Source: DASQPR01 sp963797605 | GTDB taxonomy: Bacteria > Actinomycetota > Actinomycetes > Mycobacteriales > Micromonosporaceae | Direction: 5' to 3' | Assembly (NCBI GenBank): GCA_963797605.1 | Contig: CAWCPX010000005.1 | Span: 868,001-932,000 of the forward strand | DNA length: 64,000 nucleotides | Part shown: positions 27,970 through 37,469 of the stretch, piece after piece | Layout of the letters: each line of letters opens with the position of its first letter | How positions within the stretch are numbered: position 1 is the first letter of the stretch | The notes under the pieces: model-generated | What the model was told of the DNA's origin: nothing | Database searches by the model: none | Seen by the model: only the letters and a program-made list of their open reading frames with translations | Position numbers and translations under genes: made by a program

Positions 27970-29429
27970 ATGCCGGCGAGCAAGTGTGGCGGGGCGACAG
28001 CCTTCGCGACCACGCCGCCCTCCAGCGCACCCGCGGCCGCACCTCCACCGGCCACGACGCCCAATGCCGGCCCCCGCCGGATGACGCTCTCCTCGTCACC
28101 GCAGTCCGTGGCCCGCACGATGGAGCGCTCGGCCGAGACGCTTCGCGTCGAAGCCGTCGAGGCTACCGAAGCCGTCGACGCCTCGGTCCCCGTCGACACC
28201 TTGGCCCCCGTCGACACCTGGCCCCCGTCGACACCGCCGTCGCCGACCTCGCCATCTCCGGCGACTCCCGCTCTGAGGACTCGTCCACAGGCGACCGGTC
28301 CACAGCCGAGCCGTCCACAGGCGACCGGTCCGCAGCGGTCGAGCCCAGCGCTCAGAGCACCCGGCCGTGGCTGCTGACCCACTGGAAGCTTCCCGTCGCC
28401 GTGATCATGCTGGCGCTCGCGTTCCTGACGCTCCGGGGCCACCTGCCAAGCCTGCACGCCGTGGCGGTCGCGATCTCGAGCGCCAACGCGGCCTGGATCG
28501 GCTTGGCCATCCTGTTCGAGGCCATCTCCAACAACCTGTTCGCCCATCAGCAGCGGGCGCTCCTGCTGCCCCTGGGCGTCCGGATGTCGATCCCCCGGGC
28601 CATCGGCGTGACCTATGCCCGGTCGGCGCTCGCGATCAGCATGCCGGCCGGTTCCGCCGTCTCCGCCGGTTTCGCGTTCCAGCAATACAAGCGCAGCGGC
28701 GCCACCAACGAGCAGGCCACCGCCGTCATGGTGCTCTCCGGTCTGATTTCCGTAGTCGGCCTCGGCGCGCTCTACGTGCTCGGCATCGTCGCCGTCTTCG
28801 CCCTCGCACCGGCCACGACCTGGCACCAGCATCCCGCGCTCATCATGGTGTTCGCGGCGACGATCGCGGTCGCGATAGCCGGGTGGGTGACGTGGCGGCG
28901 GCTCGCAGCCAGCCGCCCGGCTCGGGTCCGCCGCGAGATCGCCGAGATCGAAGCGACGACGATCGTGCAACGGGCGCTCATCGCCGTCCGCCAGGCCGCG
29001 GCCGTGTCGCGCACGCTGCGCCCGCGCAACTGGATCATCGCTGGCACGTTCGCGATGGTCAACTGGCTGACCGACATGCTGTGCCTGGTCGCCGCCGCCC
29101 ACGCCTTCGGGCTGCCGGTCGGCGTCCTGACCATCGCGAGCATCTACCTCGGCGTGCAGTTGGTGCGCCAGATCCCAATCACGCCCGGTGGCATCGGTCT
29201 CATCGAGACCGGCCTTCTGGCCGGGCTGACCTCGGCCGGCGCTGCGGGTGCCGCTGCTGCGGCCGTCGTGCTGACCTACCGGGTGCTGTCGTGCTGGGTG
29301 CTCATCCCGCTCGGCGGTCTCGCCTGGCTCGGCCTGCGTCCCCGGTCCACCGTTCCGGCCCTGACAGCCGCTCCCATACCGGCGGTCCCCGCGACTCCGA
29401 TGGCGGCGGCGTCCGTTCCCGCCGAGTAG
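27970..29429 (+). pseudogene. Lysylphosphatidylglycerol-synthase-type membrane protein (UPF0104/flippase-like), one frameshift in a repeat
   Basis: ATG 27970 has GGAGG 9 bases upstream. The first 85 residues are a Pro/Ala/Thr-rich cytoplasmic leader. At 28219 one T is missing from the third of the 18-bp units that encode LAPVDT. Restoring it joins the leader to the intact membrane domain (LLTHWKLPVAVIMLALAFLT onwards). About eight spans follow, with the family motif QIPITPGGIGLIETGLLAGL near the end. Relatives are the membrane half of MprF or YbhN-like flippases. No tRNA-dependent aminoacyl-transferase domain is present, so lipid translocation is more likely than lysinylation. Confidence 0.8.
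28183..28235 (+). repeat. 18-bp in-frame repeat with a one-base deletion
   Basis: A partial first copy (GTCCCCGTCGACACC), then a full TTGGCCCCCGTCGACACC (28201-28218), then the same unit with one T missing (28219-28235). The missing base is the frameshift of the membrane-protein gene. Confidence 0.85.
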
Positions 29430-29559
29430 CCCCCCGGCCGCGACATCGGCAGCCGCCGCGCCATCCGCCGCACTGGCGAAAACACGCGTAGCCGCCACGA
29501 TCGCACCAGACGCGCCTAGCGTGGAGTCCGGTAGCACCGTCCGGACTCAAGGAGTGATC

Positions 29560-29784
29560 ATGGCAAAGTCCGACAAACAAGACAACAACCTCCGCGCGGA
29601 CGCGGATCAATACATCGAGGATCTGCCCGGCGAAACCGCATCGGGCCGGATGACGACCGACGCGAGCACGCCCGCCGACGTCGCCAAGTGGGACGCCGAA
29701 CACGAGCGCCAGGAAGACGCGCTCCGGGGCAAGAATCCGGGGCCGACGACGCCCGGCTCGAAGAAGGGCAACCAGCCGAAGTAA
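29560..29784 (+). CDS. Small hydrophilic protein of unknown function
   Basis: 74 residues, start ATG 29560 with AAGGAG 6 bases upstream. Highly charged, no Cys, no membrane span. It opens MAKSDKQDNNLRADADQYIE and ends in a Pro/Gly/Lys tail (PTTPGSKKGNQPK), so it is probably disordered. I do not recognise the family. It stands between the flippase-like gene and the S9 peptidase gene on the same strand. The good RBS makes expression likely. Confidence 0.65.
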   Translation: MAKSDKQDNNLRADADQYIEDLPGETASGRMTTDASTPADVAKWDAEHERQEDALRGKNPGPTTPGSKKGNQPK

Positions 29785-29866
29785 CCCTCGGCGCGCCGCC
29801 CGCTCGTACCCTTGCCGACCGAAAGCGAGGGTACGAGCGGACGCCTGCCCTGGCTAGATTTATCGC

Positions 29867-31672
29867 ATGCAGAATTATCGGGATTACCGGCCGGATCGCC
29901 GGTTCCAGCCGACCATCGCCCTCTCCCCCGATGGCACCCGTGTCGCCTATTCCGACAACCTCTCCGGACAATACAACCTGGTCGTCGTGCCGGTTGACGC
30001 GACCGACGCGAGTGCCGACCGGCTCACCGACTCGGCCGATTCGACCGTGCGCACCGTCGCTTGGAGCCACGACGGCCAGCACCTGATCTTCGCAGCCGAC
30101 GCCAATGGTGACGAGTTCAGCCAGGTGCGCCGGGTCGCGGTGGGAGGCGGCGCGGTCGATTCCCTGACCGACGCGCCGGGCGTTCAGTTCGAGCTCGGTG
30201 ACGTCTCTCCCGACGGCCGTTGGATCTCCTACGGTGGCAACGACCGGGAGAAGAAAGACCAGGACGTACTCGTACAGGACCTGACGACCGGCGAGGTGCG
30301 ACGGGTCTTCGCCGAGGGCGGCAACGTCTCTCCGGCCGGCTGGGCGCCCGACAGCACCCGCATGATCGTCGGCCGCTCCGACAGCAACACCGAGATCGTC
30401 GTGTTCCTCACCGACATCCACGGCTCGGTGCCGGAGCAGATCATCCCGGCGAAAGGCGAGCCCGCGACGTACGCGGTGCCCGGGCCCTGGCTGCCTGACG
30501 GTTCCGCGTTCCTGCTGCGCACCGACATGGACCAGGAGTTCGTCGGGGTGGCCCGGTTCGACATCGAGACCCGGACCCAGCACTGGCTGATCCGCCCCGA
30601 CTGGGACGTCGAAGAAGTGCGGCTCTCGGAAGACGGCCGCCTGCTCGTCTGGACGCTCAACGTCGGCGGCATCTCCGAACTGCACGCGGCCGAGATGGTC
30701 GGCAACACGATCGGCGCCGAGGTGCCGGTGCCGAGCCTGCCTCCGGGCCAGATTTCCGCGTTGTCACTGAGCGCCGACGGCGGCACCCTCGCGGCGCTTC
30801 TGGTGACCGGTGGCCGTTCCACCAACGTCGTCGTTGCCGATATGCGCACGGGCGAGGTCCGCTGGCTGACCGACACCCTGGCCGCCGTCACGGCGAAGAC
30901 GGTCGAACCGGAGGTCGTGTCGTTCCTGTCGAGCGATGGGTTGGAGATCCCGGCGTGGCTCTACCGCCCCGAGGGCGACGGCCCGTTTCCGGTGGTGCTG
31001 TCGATCCACGGCGGCCCGGAGGCGCAGGAGCGGCCGGCGTACAACTATGGCGGTCTTTATCAGTACCTCGTCGCCAACGGCATCGCGGTGCTCGCGCCGA
31101 ACGTGCGGGGTTCCAACGGCTACGGCCGCACCTACCAGCGTCTCGTGCTCCGCGATTGGGGCGGCGGCGACAAGAACGACTTCGAGGCGGCCGCACAGTT
31201 CCTGCAGCGGTCCCCGTGGGCGATCAGCGACAAGATCGGCGTTTTCGGTGGCTCCTACGGCGGGTTCGCGACGCTGACGTGCCTGAGCCGGCTTCCCGAC
31301 TACTTCGCGTGCGGCGTGGACATCGTCGGTCCGAGCAACCTCGTGACGCTCGCGAGAAGCGTGCCGCCGACGTGGCGGGCGATGATCGCGGCCTGGATCG
31401 GCGACCCCGACACCGAGGCCGACTTCCTGATGTCCCGGTCTCCGATCACGTACGCGGATCAGATCGTCGCCCCGCTGTTCGTGATCCAGGGCGCCAACGA
31501 TCCGCGGGTCAACAAGGCCGAGAGCGACGGCATCGTGGAGGCGTTGCGGGCTCGGGGCGTCGACGTGCGCTACGACGTCTACGACGACGAGGGCCACGGC
31601 TTCACCCGGAAGGAAAACGAGGCGAAGGCGATGGGCGACTCGGCGGACTTCCTGATCCAGCACCTCACATAA
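29867..31672 (+). CDS. S9-family (prolyl oligopeptidase / acylaminoacyl-type) peptidase
   Basis: 601 residues, cytoplasmic (no signal peptide). Residues 1-340 form a beta-propeller with WD40-like repeats (ALSPDGTRVAYS, VAWSHDGQHLIFAAD, DVSPDGRWISYG). Residues 345-601 are the alpha/beta hydrolase domain with Ser463 (FGGSYGGF), Asp545 (ANDPRVNK) and His577 (DDEGHGF). The propeller gates access so that only short peptides are cut. The gene is intact. A hairpin at 31710-31740 follows, before the convergent lipoprotein gene. Confidence 0.94.
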   Translation: MQNYRDYRPDRRFQPTIALSPDGTRVAYSDNLSGQYNLVVVPVDATDASADRLTDSADSTVRTVAWSHDGQHLIFAADANGDEFSQVRRVAVGGGAVDSLTDAPGVQFELGDVSPDGRWISYGGNDREKKDQDVLVQDLTTGEVRRVFAEGGNVSPAGWAPDSTRMIVGRSDSNTEIVVFLTDIHGSVPEQIIPAKGEPATYAVPGPWLPDGSAFLLRTDMDQEFVGVARFDIETRTQHWLIRPDWDVEEVRLSEDGRLLVWTLNVGGISELHAAEMVGNTIGAEVPVPSLPPGQISALSLSADGGTLAALLVTGGRSTNVVVADMRTGEVRWLTDTLAAVTAKTVEPEVVSFLSSDGLEIPAWLYRPEGDGPFPVVLSIHGGPEAQERPAYNYGGLYQYLVANGIAVLAPNVRGSNGYGRTYQRLVLRDWGGGDKNDFEAAAQFLQRSPWAISDKIGVFGGSYGGFATLTCLSRLPDYFACGVDIVGPSNLVTLARSVPPTWRAMIAAWIGDPDTEADFLMSRSPITYADQIVAPLFVIQGANDPRVNKAESDGIVEALRARGVDVRYDVYDDEGHGFTRKENEAKAMGDSADFLIQHLT

Positions 31673-31709
31673 CCGGTCTCGGATAACGGCCGCACGTAGC
31701 CGAACGCGG

Positions 31710-31740
31710 GATCCGGGAGGTCTCCTCCGTCTCCCGGATC
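31710..31740. terminator. Hairpin between convergent S9 peptidase and lipoprotein genes
   Basis: GATCCGGGAG and CTCCCGGATC around an 11-base loop. The right arm overlaps the last bases of the lipoprotein stop codon on the other strand. Confidence 0.65.
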
Positions 31741-32290
31741 ACCGCGTGCAGGTCTGGAACGAGCCAAACCCGGTACCGGTCATCGCGTCGTAGAACATCA
31801 CGTACGCGCACGTCTCCGTTGCCCCGGACGGCGCCGGACCCCGGTCGGCCGGCCCGCCGTACGAGACGTCGGGGGTGTTCGGATACACGACGACCCACTC
31901 GAGCATCGGCGCGCTGAGCGTCGCTCCGGCGAAGTCGTCGTGCTGCACCATCCGCAGCGCCACCTGGGGCACCATCGAGCCGACGTGAACCATCGCGTCG
32001 TTCGCGGCCGCCGCCCGCACCTGGGCCTCCGTGAACGCGGGTTTCGCACCCAGCAGAGCCGGCATCGTGCGGATGCCAGCGTTCGCGTACACGATCTCAC
32101 CGGCTCTCGCCGGCGCGGGTTGCCACGTCACGCCGCCGGTTTTCTGGGCGCGAAGCGAAACCACCGGGTCGATCGCCGATGCGGAGGCCGCAGCCGGCGC
32201 CGGACGCGACCCGGGGCTGGCGCAAGCGGACACCAGCGCGAGGCACACGGCCATCGCGACGCATCGTCGGGCGCGCATCATCTGCCTCAT
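31739..32290 (-). CDS. Putative lipoprotein of unknown function
   Basis: From ATG 32290, which overlaps the upstream gene's stop (ATGA), about 183 residues. The start MRQMMRARRCVAMAVCLALV leads into the lipobox LVSAC, so export and lipid anchoring at the cell surface are likely. The mature part has no family that I recognise; it includes EWVVVYPNTPDVSYGG and an end with two cysteines (ETCAYVMFYD, FQTCTR) that could form a disulfide. Translational coupling to the secreted protein upstream suggests that the two act together. Longer starts upstream are not supported. Confidence 0.7.
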   Translation of the reverse strand: MRQMMRARRCVAMAVCLALVSACASPGSRPAPAAASASAIDPVVSLRAQKTGGVTWQPAPARAGEIVYANAGIRTMPALLGAKPAFTEAQVRAAAANDAMVHVGSMVPQVALRMVQHDDFAGATLSAPMLEWVVVYPNTPDVSYGGPADRGPAPSGATETCAYVMFYDAMTGTGFGSFQTCTR

Positions 32291-33057
32291 CTCGTCCAAA
32301 TGTCGAATGCTTTGCAGCTCTGCGTGACGGCGAGTGCCCAGTTCTCCGGTTGATCTTTGTTGTATGCCATCAGCGTGCACGGCATCGACACGAGCGCGTC
32401 ATTGGACGCGAGTTGTGCTCCCAGCGCACTGAACGACGCTTTCGCGCTCGGGGTTCCGGGCATCGCGTCGTCGCTGGTCGTCACCTCTCCCATGAACTGG
32501 GTGTCGAACGGAATCTGCCAGCCGCCGGGCGTCCACGGATTCCACGGGGTCGCGAGGAAGTTCGCGCCATTGAAACTCATGTTGACGCATCCGCAACTCG
32601 GTGTGTAAAGCGCACGATAGGCAATCTTGACGCCTACCGCCAACGGGGTCGGAAACCAATAGGTGGCGTGCGACGAACAATTGTTGTACTGCGCGAACTC
32701 CCAAAGATTGAACACCCCGTGATCGTTCTCCCCGTACATATAGCCGGCCTGCGCGTAGTCACAGTCAGCGTTCGCGCCCGCGATCATCACCCAGGCGCCG
32801 CTGTGATCGAATTCGCCACAGACGGTCGGCTTCCGGGAGACGATGTAGGCGGATGCTCCCTCGTAGTAGGTCGTTCCGGACAGCGCCGGATTGTTCTCGA
32901 ACCCGTCGAAGTAATTACTATGCACCGTGATGCACGGCGCCGTCGCACGCGAAGTGCGGCCGGCCGAGGCCGGTGACGGCACCATAATCAATGCGAAAAC
33001 GATGACCATCAGCGCCAGAAACCGCGGCCCGAAGAATGATGATCGAAATGACTTCAC
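32287..33057 (-). CDS. Secreted protein of unknown function
   Basis: 256 residues. It begins with a clear Sec signal (MKSFRSSFFGPRFLALMVIV, with a cleavage-like PASAG near 30). The mature protein is rich in aromatic residues and Cys (SCGCVNMSFNG, HSGAWVMIAGANADCDYAQ), suggesting a disulfide-bonded extracellular domain. I do not recognise the family. Its last codons carry the start of the lipoprotein gene, so the pair forms a coupled two-gene operon read toward the S9 peptidase. Both genes end with similar NDA(M/L)V segments, which hints that the two proteins share a domain. Confidence 0.72.
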   Translation of the reverse strand: MKSFRSSFFGPRFLALMVIVFALIMVPSPASAGRTSRATAPCITVHSNYFDGFENNPALSGTTYYEGASAYIVSRKPTVCGEFDHSGAWVMIAGANADCDYAQAGYMYGENDHGVFNLWEFAQYNNCSSHATYWFPTPLAVGVKIAYRALYTPSCGCVNMSFNGANFLATPWNPWTPGGWQIPFDTQFMGEVTTSDDAMPGTPSAKASFSALGAQLASNDALVSMPCTLMAYNKDQPENWALAVTQSCKAFDIWTR

Positions 33058-33204
33058 CCGGAGCCCCCTCCCGCGCGAGCAATATCAGTGCAGCCGTTTA
33101 ATCGAATTCTGTCAATATCCGTAATTCGCATCAAGTGCACTCGACTGTGACGCTGGCGATGCTCTGCGCCCACGGGTGTCGATGGGCGTGACCGGTCAGT
33201 ACAG

Positions 33205-33300
33205 TTGCCGGGACACAGAACTGGCGGGGACACAGAGCTGCCGGGACACAGAACTGGCGGGACACAGAACTGCCGGACACAGAGTTACCGGGAACTGGCC
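33205..33300. repeat. 15-17-bp tandem repeat upstream of the SDR gene
   Basis: GGGACACAGAACTGGC-like units recur at about 33211, 33228, 33244, 33260, 33275 and 33290. They lie in the 260-base gap between the secreted-protein start (33057, minus strand) and the SDR start (33327), so in the 5' region of both genes. The gap holds no gene. Confidence 0.8.
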
Positions 33301-33326
33301 GGAATACGACGACGCGAGATGTGAGC

Positions 33327-34790
33327 ATGACGAACACGACCGAAGATCAGGATTCGACGGGTACGCGCATCGACCCGTCCCGTATCGCGATGGTGCTTGA
33401 CGTGCTCGCCGAACTCGACACCCTGCCGATCGACCACCCCGACGCGATCGCCGTCCGGATCGCCACCGCAAACGTCTACAAAGCGGTTAAACAGCGACGC
33501 CGGGGCGAGCGCAGGGACGCGAAGCTCAGCGCCGACCGCGCCGTCATCGCGGCGACCGCCACCGGTGCACCGGGCCGCATCGACGACGAGACGCAGGGCA
33601 TCCCGCTCGCGACCCCGACCGACGGGCCGAGCGCCGGCACGCTGCTGCGACCCCAGGCCTGCTACGTCTGCAAGACCCGCTACCACCAGGTCGATTCGTT
33701 CTACCACCAGCTCTGCCCGGACTGCGCCGCCACAAACCGTGACCGCCGCGACGCCCGTGCCGATCTGACCGGCCGCCGCGCCCTGCTCACCGGCGGCCGG
33801 GCCAAGATCGGCATGTACATCGCGCTGCGACTGCTGCGCGACGGCGCCCACACGACGATCACCACCCGGTTCCCGAACGACGCGGTGCGCCGCTTCACCG
33901 CGATGCCCGACAGCTCCGACTGGATGCACCGGCTCCGCGTCGTCGGCATCGACCTGCGTGACCCGGCGCAGGTGATGGCGCTGGCCGACTCGGTCGCCGC
34001 CGAGGGTCCGCTCGACATCCTGATCAACAACGCCGCGCAGACGGTCCGGCGCTCCCCGGGGGCATACGCGCCGCTGGTGGCCGCCGAGTTGGCCCCGCTG
34101 CCCGACGGACCGCTGCCCGAGATCCTCACCTTCGGCCACGTCTCGTCGATCGCCCGCACCATCGGCACCGCCGAACTCGAAGCCGGCGTCTCGTTCACAC
34201 CGGAAGCGTTGACCGCGCTCGCGCTGACCGGCCGGTCGGCGACGGTCGACCGGATCGCCGCCCGCACCGCGATCGACGCCGGCGGCCTCGTGCCCGATCT
34301 CCACGACAGCAACAGCTGGGTGCAACACGTGCAGCACGTCGACCCGGTCGAGATGCTCGAAGTGCAGCTGTGCAACATGACGGCGCCGTTCATTCTCGTC
34401 AGCCGGTTGCGCCCGGCGATGGCCGCGTCCAGCGCCCGCCGCAAGTACATCGTGAACGTGTCCGCGATGGAGGGTCAGTTCTCCCGTGGCTACAAGGGCC
34501 CGGGCCACCCGCACACCAACATGGCGAAGGCCGCGTTGAACATGCTGACGCGGACGAGCGCCCGGGAGATGTTCGAGACCGACGGCATCCTGATGACCGC
34601 CGTCGACACCGGCTGGATCACTGACGAGCGCCCGCACCCGACGAAGATGCGCCTGGCCGATGAGGGCTTCCACGCACCGCTCGACCTCGTCGACGGCGCC
34701 GCCCGCGTCTACGACCCGATCGTGCGCGGTGAGCTGGGCGAGGACCTGTTCGGCTGCTTCCTGAAGGATTACGCGCCGTCGGCCTGGTGA
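33327..34790 (+). CDS. Non-classical SDR oxidoreductase with an internal zinc-ribbon-like motif
   Basis: About 487 residues. An N-terminal helical part (1-100) is followed by a CYVCKTRY...LCPDC four-cysteine motif near 115-135. The Rossmann domain then starts at LTGGRAKIGMYIALRLLRDG, with DILINNAAQTVRRSPG. In place of the usual YxxxK the active-site segment reads HTNMAKAALN, so the Tyr position is Thr; the Ser region is NVSAMEGQF. This long SDR type also occurs in plants and fungi and has no settled substrate. ATG 33327 is chosen; an in-frame GTG at 33321 is possible. Confidence 0.82.
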   Translation: MTNTTEDQDSTGTRIDPSRIAMVLDVLAELDTLPIDHPDAIAVRIATANVYKAVKQRRRGERRDAKLSADRAVIAATATGAPGRIDDETQGIPLATPTDGPSAGTLLRPQACYVCKTRYHQVDSFYHQLCPDCAATNRDRRDARADLTGRRALLTGGRAKIGMYIALRLLRDGAHTTITTRFPNDAVRRFTAMPDSSDWMHRLRVVGIDLRDPAQVMALADSVAAEGPLDILINNAAQTVRRSPGAYAPLVAAELAPLPDGPLPEILTFGHVSSIARTIGTAELEAGVSFTPEALTALALTGRSATVDRIAARTAIDAGGLVPDLHDSNSWVQHVQHVDPVEMLEVQLCNMTAPFILVSRLRPAMAASSARRKYIVNVSAMEGQFSRGYKGPGHPHTNMAKAALNMLTRTSAREMFETDGILMTAVDTGWITDERPHPTKMRLADEGFHAPLDLVDGAARVYDPIVRGELGEDLFGCFLKDYAPSAW

Positions 34791-34825
34791 GCCGAAATGT
34801 CAGGGTGGCTTGATAGCTTGCCCGC

Positions 34826-35929
34826 ATGACGCCGGCACCGATCACACAGCGAGCGCTGGGCCGGGCGACCCTGGCCCGCCAGTCGCTGCTGGAGCGCGCC
34901 GACCGCCCGGCGATCGAGATGATCGAGCACCTGCTCGGTCTGCAGGCGCAGGCGCCGTTTCCGCCCTACTTCGGCCTCTGGTCCCGGCTGGCGGGCTTCG
35001 ATCCGGCCGAGCTCGTCGGTCTCATCGAGCGACGTGAGGTTGTCCGGATCGCCGCGATGCGTTCCACCGTGCACCTCATGTCGGCCCGCGACGCGCTGAC
35101 GATCCGCGGCGTGATGCAGCCGGCGTTAGAGCGCATGCTGCGAAGTTCGGCGTTCGGCAAGCAGCTGGCCGCGATCGAGCCGGCCGAGCTCGTCGAGGCC
35201 GGGCGGCTGCTCGTCGACGAGACGCCTCGCACCGGCAACGAACTCGCGACGCTGCTCGCCGACCGGTGGCCCGACCTCCACCCACTGACGATCCAGAACG
35301 CGATCCGCACCCACCTCGCGCTTGTCCAGGTGCCGCCACGCGGACTGTGGGGCCGCAGCGGCCAGGCGACCCTCACCACGGTCGAGACCTGGCTCGGCAG
35401 CTCGATCACCCCGGAAGCGCCAATCGACGACGTCGTGCTGCGCTATCTCGGTGCGTTCGGGCCCGCATCGGTGGCCGATGTGCAGGCGTGGTCGGGGCTC
35501 ACCCGGCTCGGTGAGGTGGTCGCGCGGCTCCGAGCGGACCTCGTCACGTTTACCGGCCCGGGCGGCACCACGCTTTACGACCTTCCCGACGCGCCCCGTC
35601 CTCCCGAAGACACCCCGGCACCCGTCCGGCTGGTGGCGGAGTTCGACAACCTGACCATCGCGTACGCGGACCGCACCCGGGTCCTTTCCGACGACGACCG
35701 CAAGCGGGCATACACGAACAACGGCATCATCCCGGGGCTCGTGCTGGTCGACGGAGCCGCCTGCGGCACGTGGAAGCTGACCCGCGCTCGGGCGAGCGCG
35801 ACCGCCGCCGTCACGCTCTACCGCCCGATCCCGGCTGCCGCACGAGCCGCCGTGACGTCCGAGGCGCACGCGCTCCTCGATTTCGCCGCCCCCGGCGCGA
35901 AGAGCGACGTCACCATCACCCGGGCCTAA
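34826..35929 (+). CDS. AlkZ-like winged-helix DNA-binding protein (HTH_42, DNA glycosylase superfamily)
   Basis: 367 residues matching the HTH_42/AlkZ family over its whole length. It shows LLGLQAQAPFPPYFGLWSR near 36-54, AAMRSTVHLMSARDALTIRG near 75-94, VPPRGLWGRSG near 170 and a C-terminal GTWKLTRARASA. Gln40-Ala-Gln42 fits the QxQ motif that in AlkZ of Streptomyces removes alkylated bases and unhooks interstrand cross-links. It is a stand-alone copy, not inside a recognisable toxin cluster, so a housekeeping repair role is plausible. The gene begins 36 bases after the SDR. Confidence 0.85.
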   Translation: MTPAPITQRALGRATLARQSLLERADRPAIEMIEHLLGLQAQAPFPPYFGLWSRLAGFDPAELVGLIERREVVRIAAMRSTVHLMSARDALTIRGVMQPALERMLRSSAFGKQLAAIEPAELVEAGRLLVDETPRTGNELATLLADRWPDLHPLTIQNAIRTHLALVQVPPRGLWGRSGQATLTTVETWLGSSITPEAPIDDVVLRYLGAFGPASVADVQAWSGLTRLGEVVARLRADLVTFTGPGGTTLYDLPDAPRPPEDTPAPVRLVAEFDNLTIAYADRTRVLSDDDRKRAYTNNGIIPGLVLVDGAACGTWKLTRARASATAAVTLYRPIPAAARAAVTSEAHALLDFAAPGAKSDVTITRA

Positions 35930-35946
35930 ACGAACAGCGCGGCCGT

Positions 35947-36949
35947 TTACGAGCCGCGGTGCACCCCGTCGAGGCTGACGACACGTTCGCGCAGCACCAC
36001 CGGGCGCCGCGCGGGCACCGGATGCACCCGCACCATCCGGCTCGCCGGCGCCGAGGCGTCGAACAGCGAATCGAGGTTGCTGGCCGCGAGCCCGGGCGCC
36101 ACGATCGTCGCGAGGAGCAGAGTCGACGCGACCGCGGTGATCGTCCATCGTGGTCGCGGCGGCGCCTGCATGAGCGCGTTGACCCGGCGTGGCACGTCAC
36201 CCGTCGAGTGCGCGAGCACCCCCTGCGGCAACTTCGAGTGCTCGGCGCCGGCGAGGGCCGCCCGGAGCAGCGCGCGGGCCACGAGCGCCCGATCGCCGAT
36301 CGCCGTCGCGGTCTCCTCGTCGGCCCAGCGCTCCACCGCGAGCACGCCGGCCGGCACGAACGGCCGCAGCAACGGGTTCATCGCGGCGGCGAGTCGCATC
36401 ACCCGCAGGTGCAGGTGATGCCGGTGCCGCACGTGCGCGGTCTCGTGCGAGAGCACGGCCCGGCGTTCGGCCGGGTTCCAGGCTGCGCAGCAGGCCCCGC
36501 GAGATCACGATGTGAGGCGGCCGGCCGCTGACGGCGTACGCGTGCGGCTGGTCGTCGTCAACGAAGATCAGCGTCTCGCCGCGGCCGAAACCCTTGCTGA
36601 GCTGGCGCACCTGCCGCTGGGCGGCGATCTCACGCACGCAGGCCCGCGCGAAGAACACCAGGCACACAAACACGATCGCGCCGGCGACGTTGGCGGTCCA
36701 CACGTCGACCGGATCGTTGAGCCGCCAGGTGTTCGCGGACCAGTGACCCTCGCGAGCCACGAACGCGACGCGGCCGAGCGCGGTGAAGGCGATCATGCAC
36801 AGCGTCGCGGCGCAACTGACGGCAGCGGTCGCGGCGGCCGCGGTCAGGCACCACACCCCGGTGCGGGGCGGGACCAACCGTGCGATCCGTGGCGTTACCG
36901 CGGCAAGCGTGATGCCGAGGTAGAGCGGCAGATACACGGTGAAGTCCAC
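35947..36949 (-). pseudogene. M56-family (BlaR1-like) membrane metallopeptidase, one frameshift
   Basis: Membrane spans are read from GTG 36949 (VDFTVYLPLYLG). A cytoplasmic loop (FVDDDQPHAYAVSGRPPHIV) leads to GLLRSL. One extra base at 36478-36479 (GG where G is expected) pushes the rest into another frame, where it continues LNPAERRAVLSHETAHVRH with the zinc motif HETAH, then a last span and tail to 35947. It has no beta-lactam sensor domain. It follows blaI by one base, the standard BlaI/M56 pair, in which the protease inactivates the repressor. Confidence 0.87.
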
Positions 36950-36950
36950 G

Positions 36951-37331
36951 TCACCGCCCCTGCAGGTCAATCATGAGTTTCTGCAGTACCTGCTCCTCCT
37001 CCGGGGACAGCTCCGAGACGAACCGCGCCAACACGGCGGCTCGGTCGTCGCGGCGCACGAGCAGGTCGTGCATCTCGCGTGCGGTGTGCGCGGCCGCGTC
37101 CTGCGCGGGCGCGTACATGTGCGCGCGACCGGCCAGCGACCGCACCACGAGGCCCTTCGCCCGCAACCGGGTCAGGATCGTGGTGATCGTGCTGTAGGCC
37201 AGATCGCCACCGACATCGGCCTGCACCTGACTCGCCGCCATCGGGCCCTCAGCCGACCACAGCGCGGCCAACACTTCCTCTTCCAGACTGCCCCACGGGC
37301 GGCGGCCTTCTCGGCGTGCCACGTCGTTCAT
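36951..37331 (-). CDS. BlaI/MecI/CopY-family repressor
   Basis: 126 residues. The winged-helix N-terminus (GSLEEEVLAALWSAEGPMAA, then DLAYSTITTILTRLRAKGLV) and the dimerising C-terminal helices (LLVRRDDRAAVLARFVSELS) match BlaI. The protein represses its own operon until cut by the M56 protease encoded directly downstream. A CGACAA-C-TTGTCG palindrome at 37457-37469, 126 bases upstream in the gap to the divergent glycosyltransferase operon, is a candidate site. The inducing signal is unknown. Confidence 0.92.
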   Translation of the reverse strand: MNDVARREGRRPWGSLEEEVLAALWSAEGPMAASQVQADVGGDLAYSTITTILTRLRAKGLVVRSLAGRAHMYAPAQDAAAHTAREMHDLLVRRDDRAAVLARFVSELSPEEEQVLQKLMIDLQGR

Positions 37332-37456
37332 TCGTCACCCCGATCTGCCAGCGATCATTCAGTGTCTTCCCAGACTTTGCCGACTCGCGATCGACCCTTG
37401 AGGGCCTGGGACTTCCCCCGAATTTCAGCCCTGATGCTACAGTCTGGCCCCGGCGC

Positions 37457-37469
37457 GACAACTTGTCGT
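37457..37469. promoter_or_regulatory. 13-bp palindrome, candidate BlaI site
   Basis: CGACAA and TTGTCG around one C, between blaI (minus) and the glycosyltransferase operon (plus). CTACAGTCTGG nearby also resembles the ACA half of BlaI sites. Assignment by position only. Confidence 0.4.
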
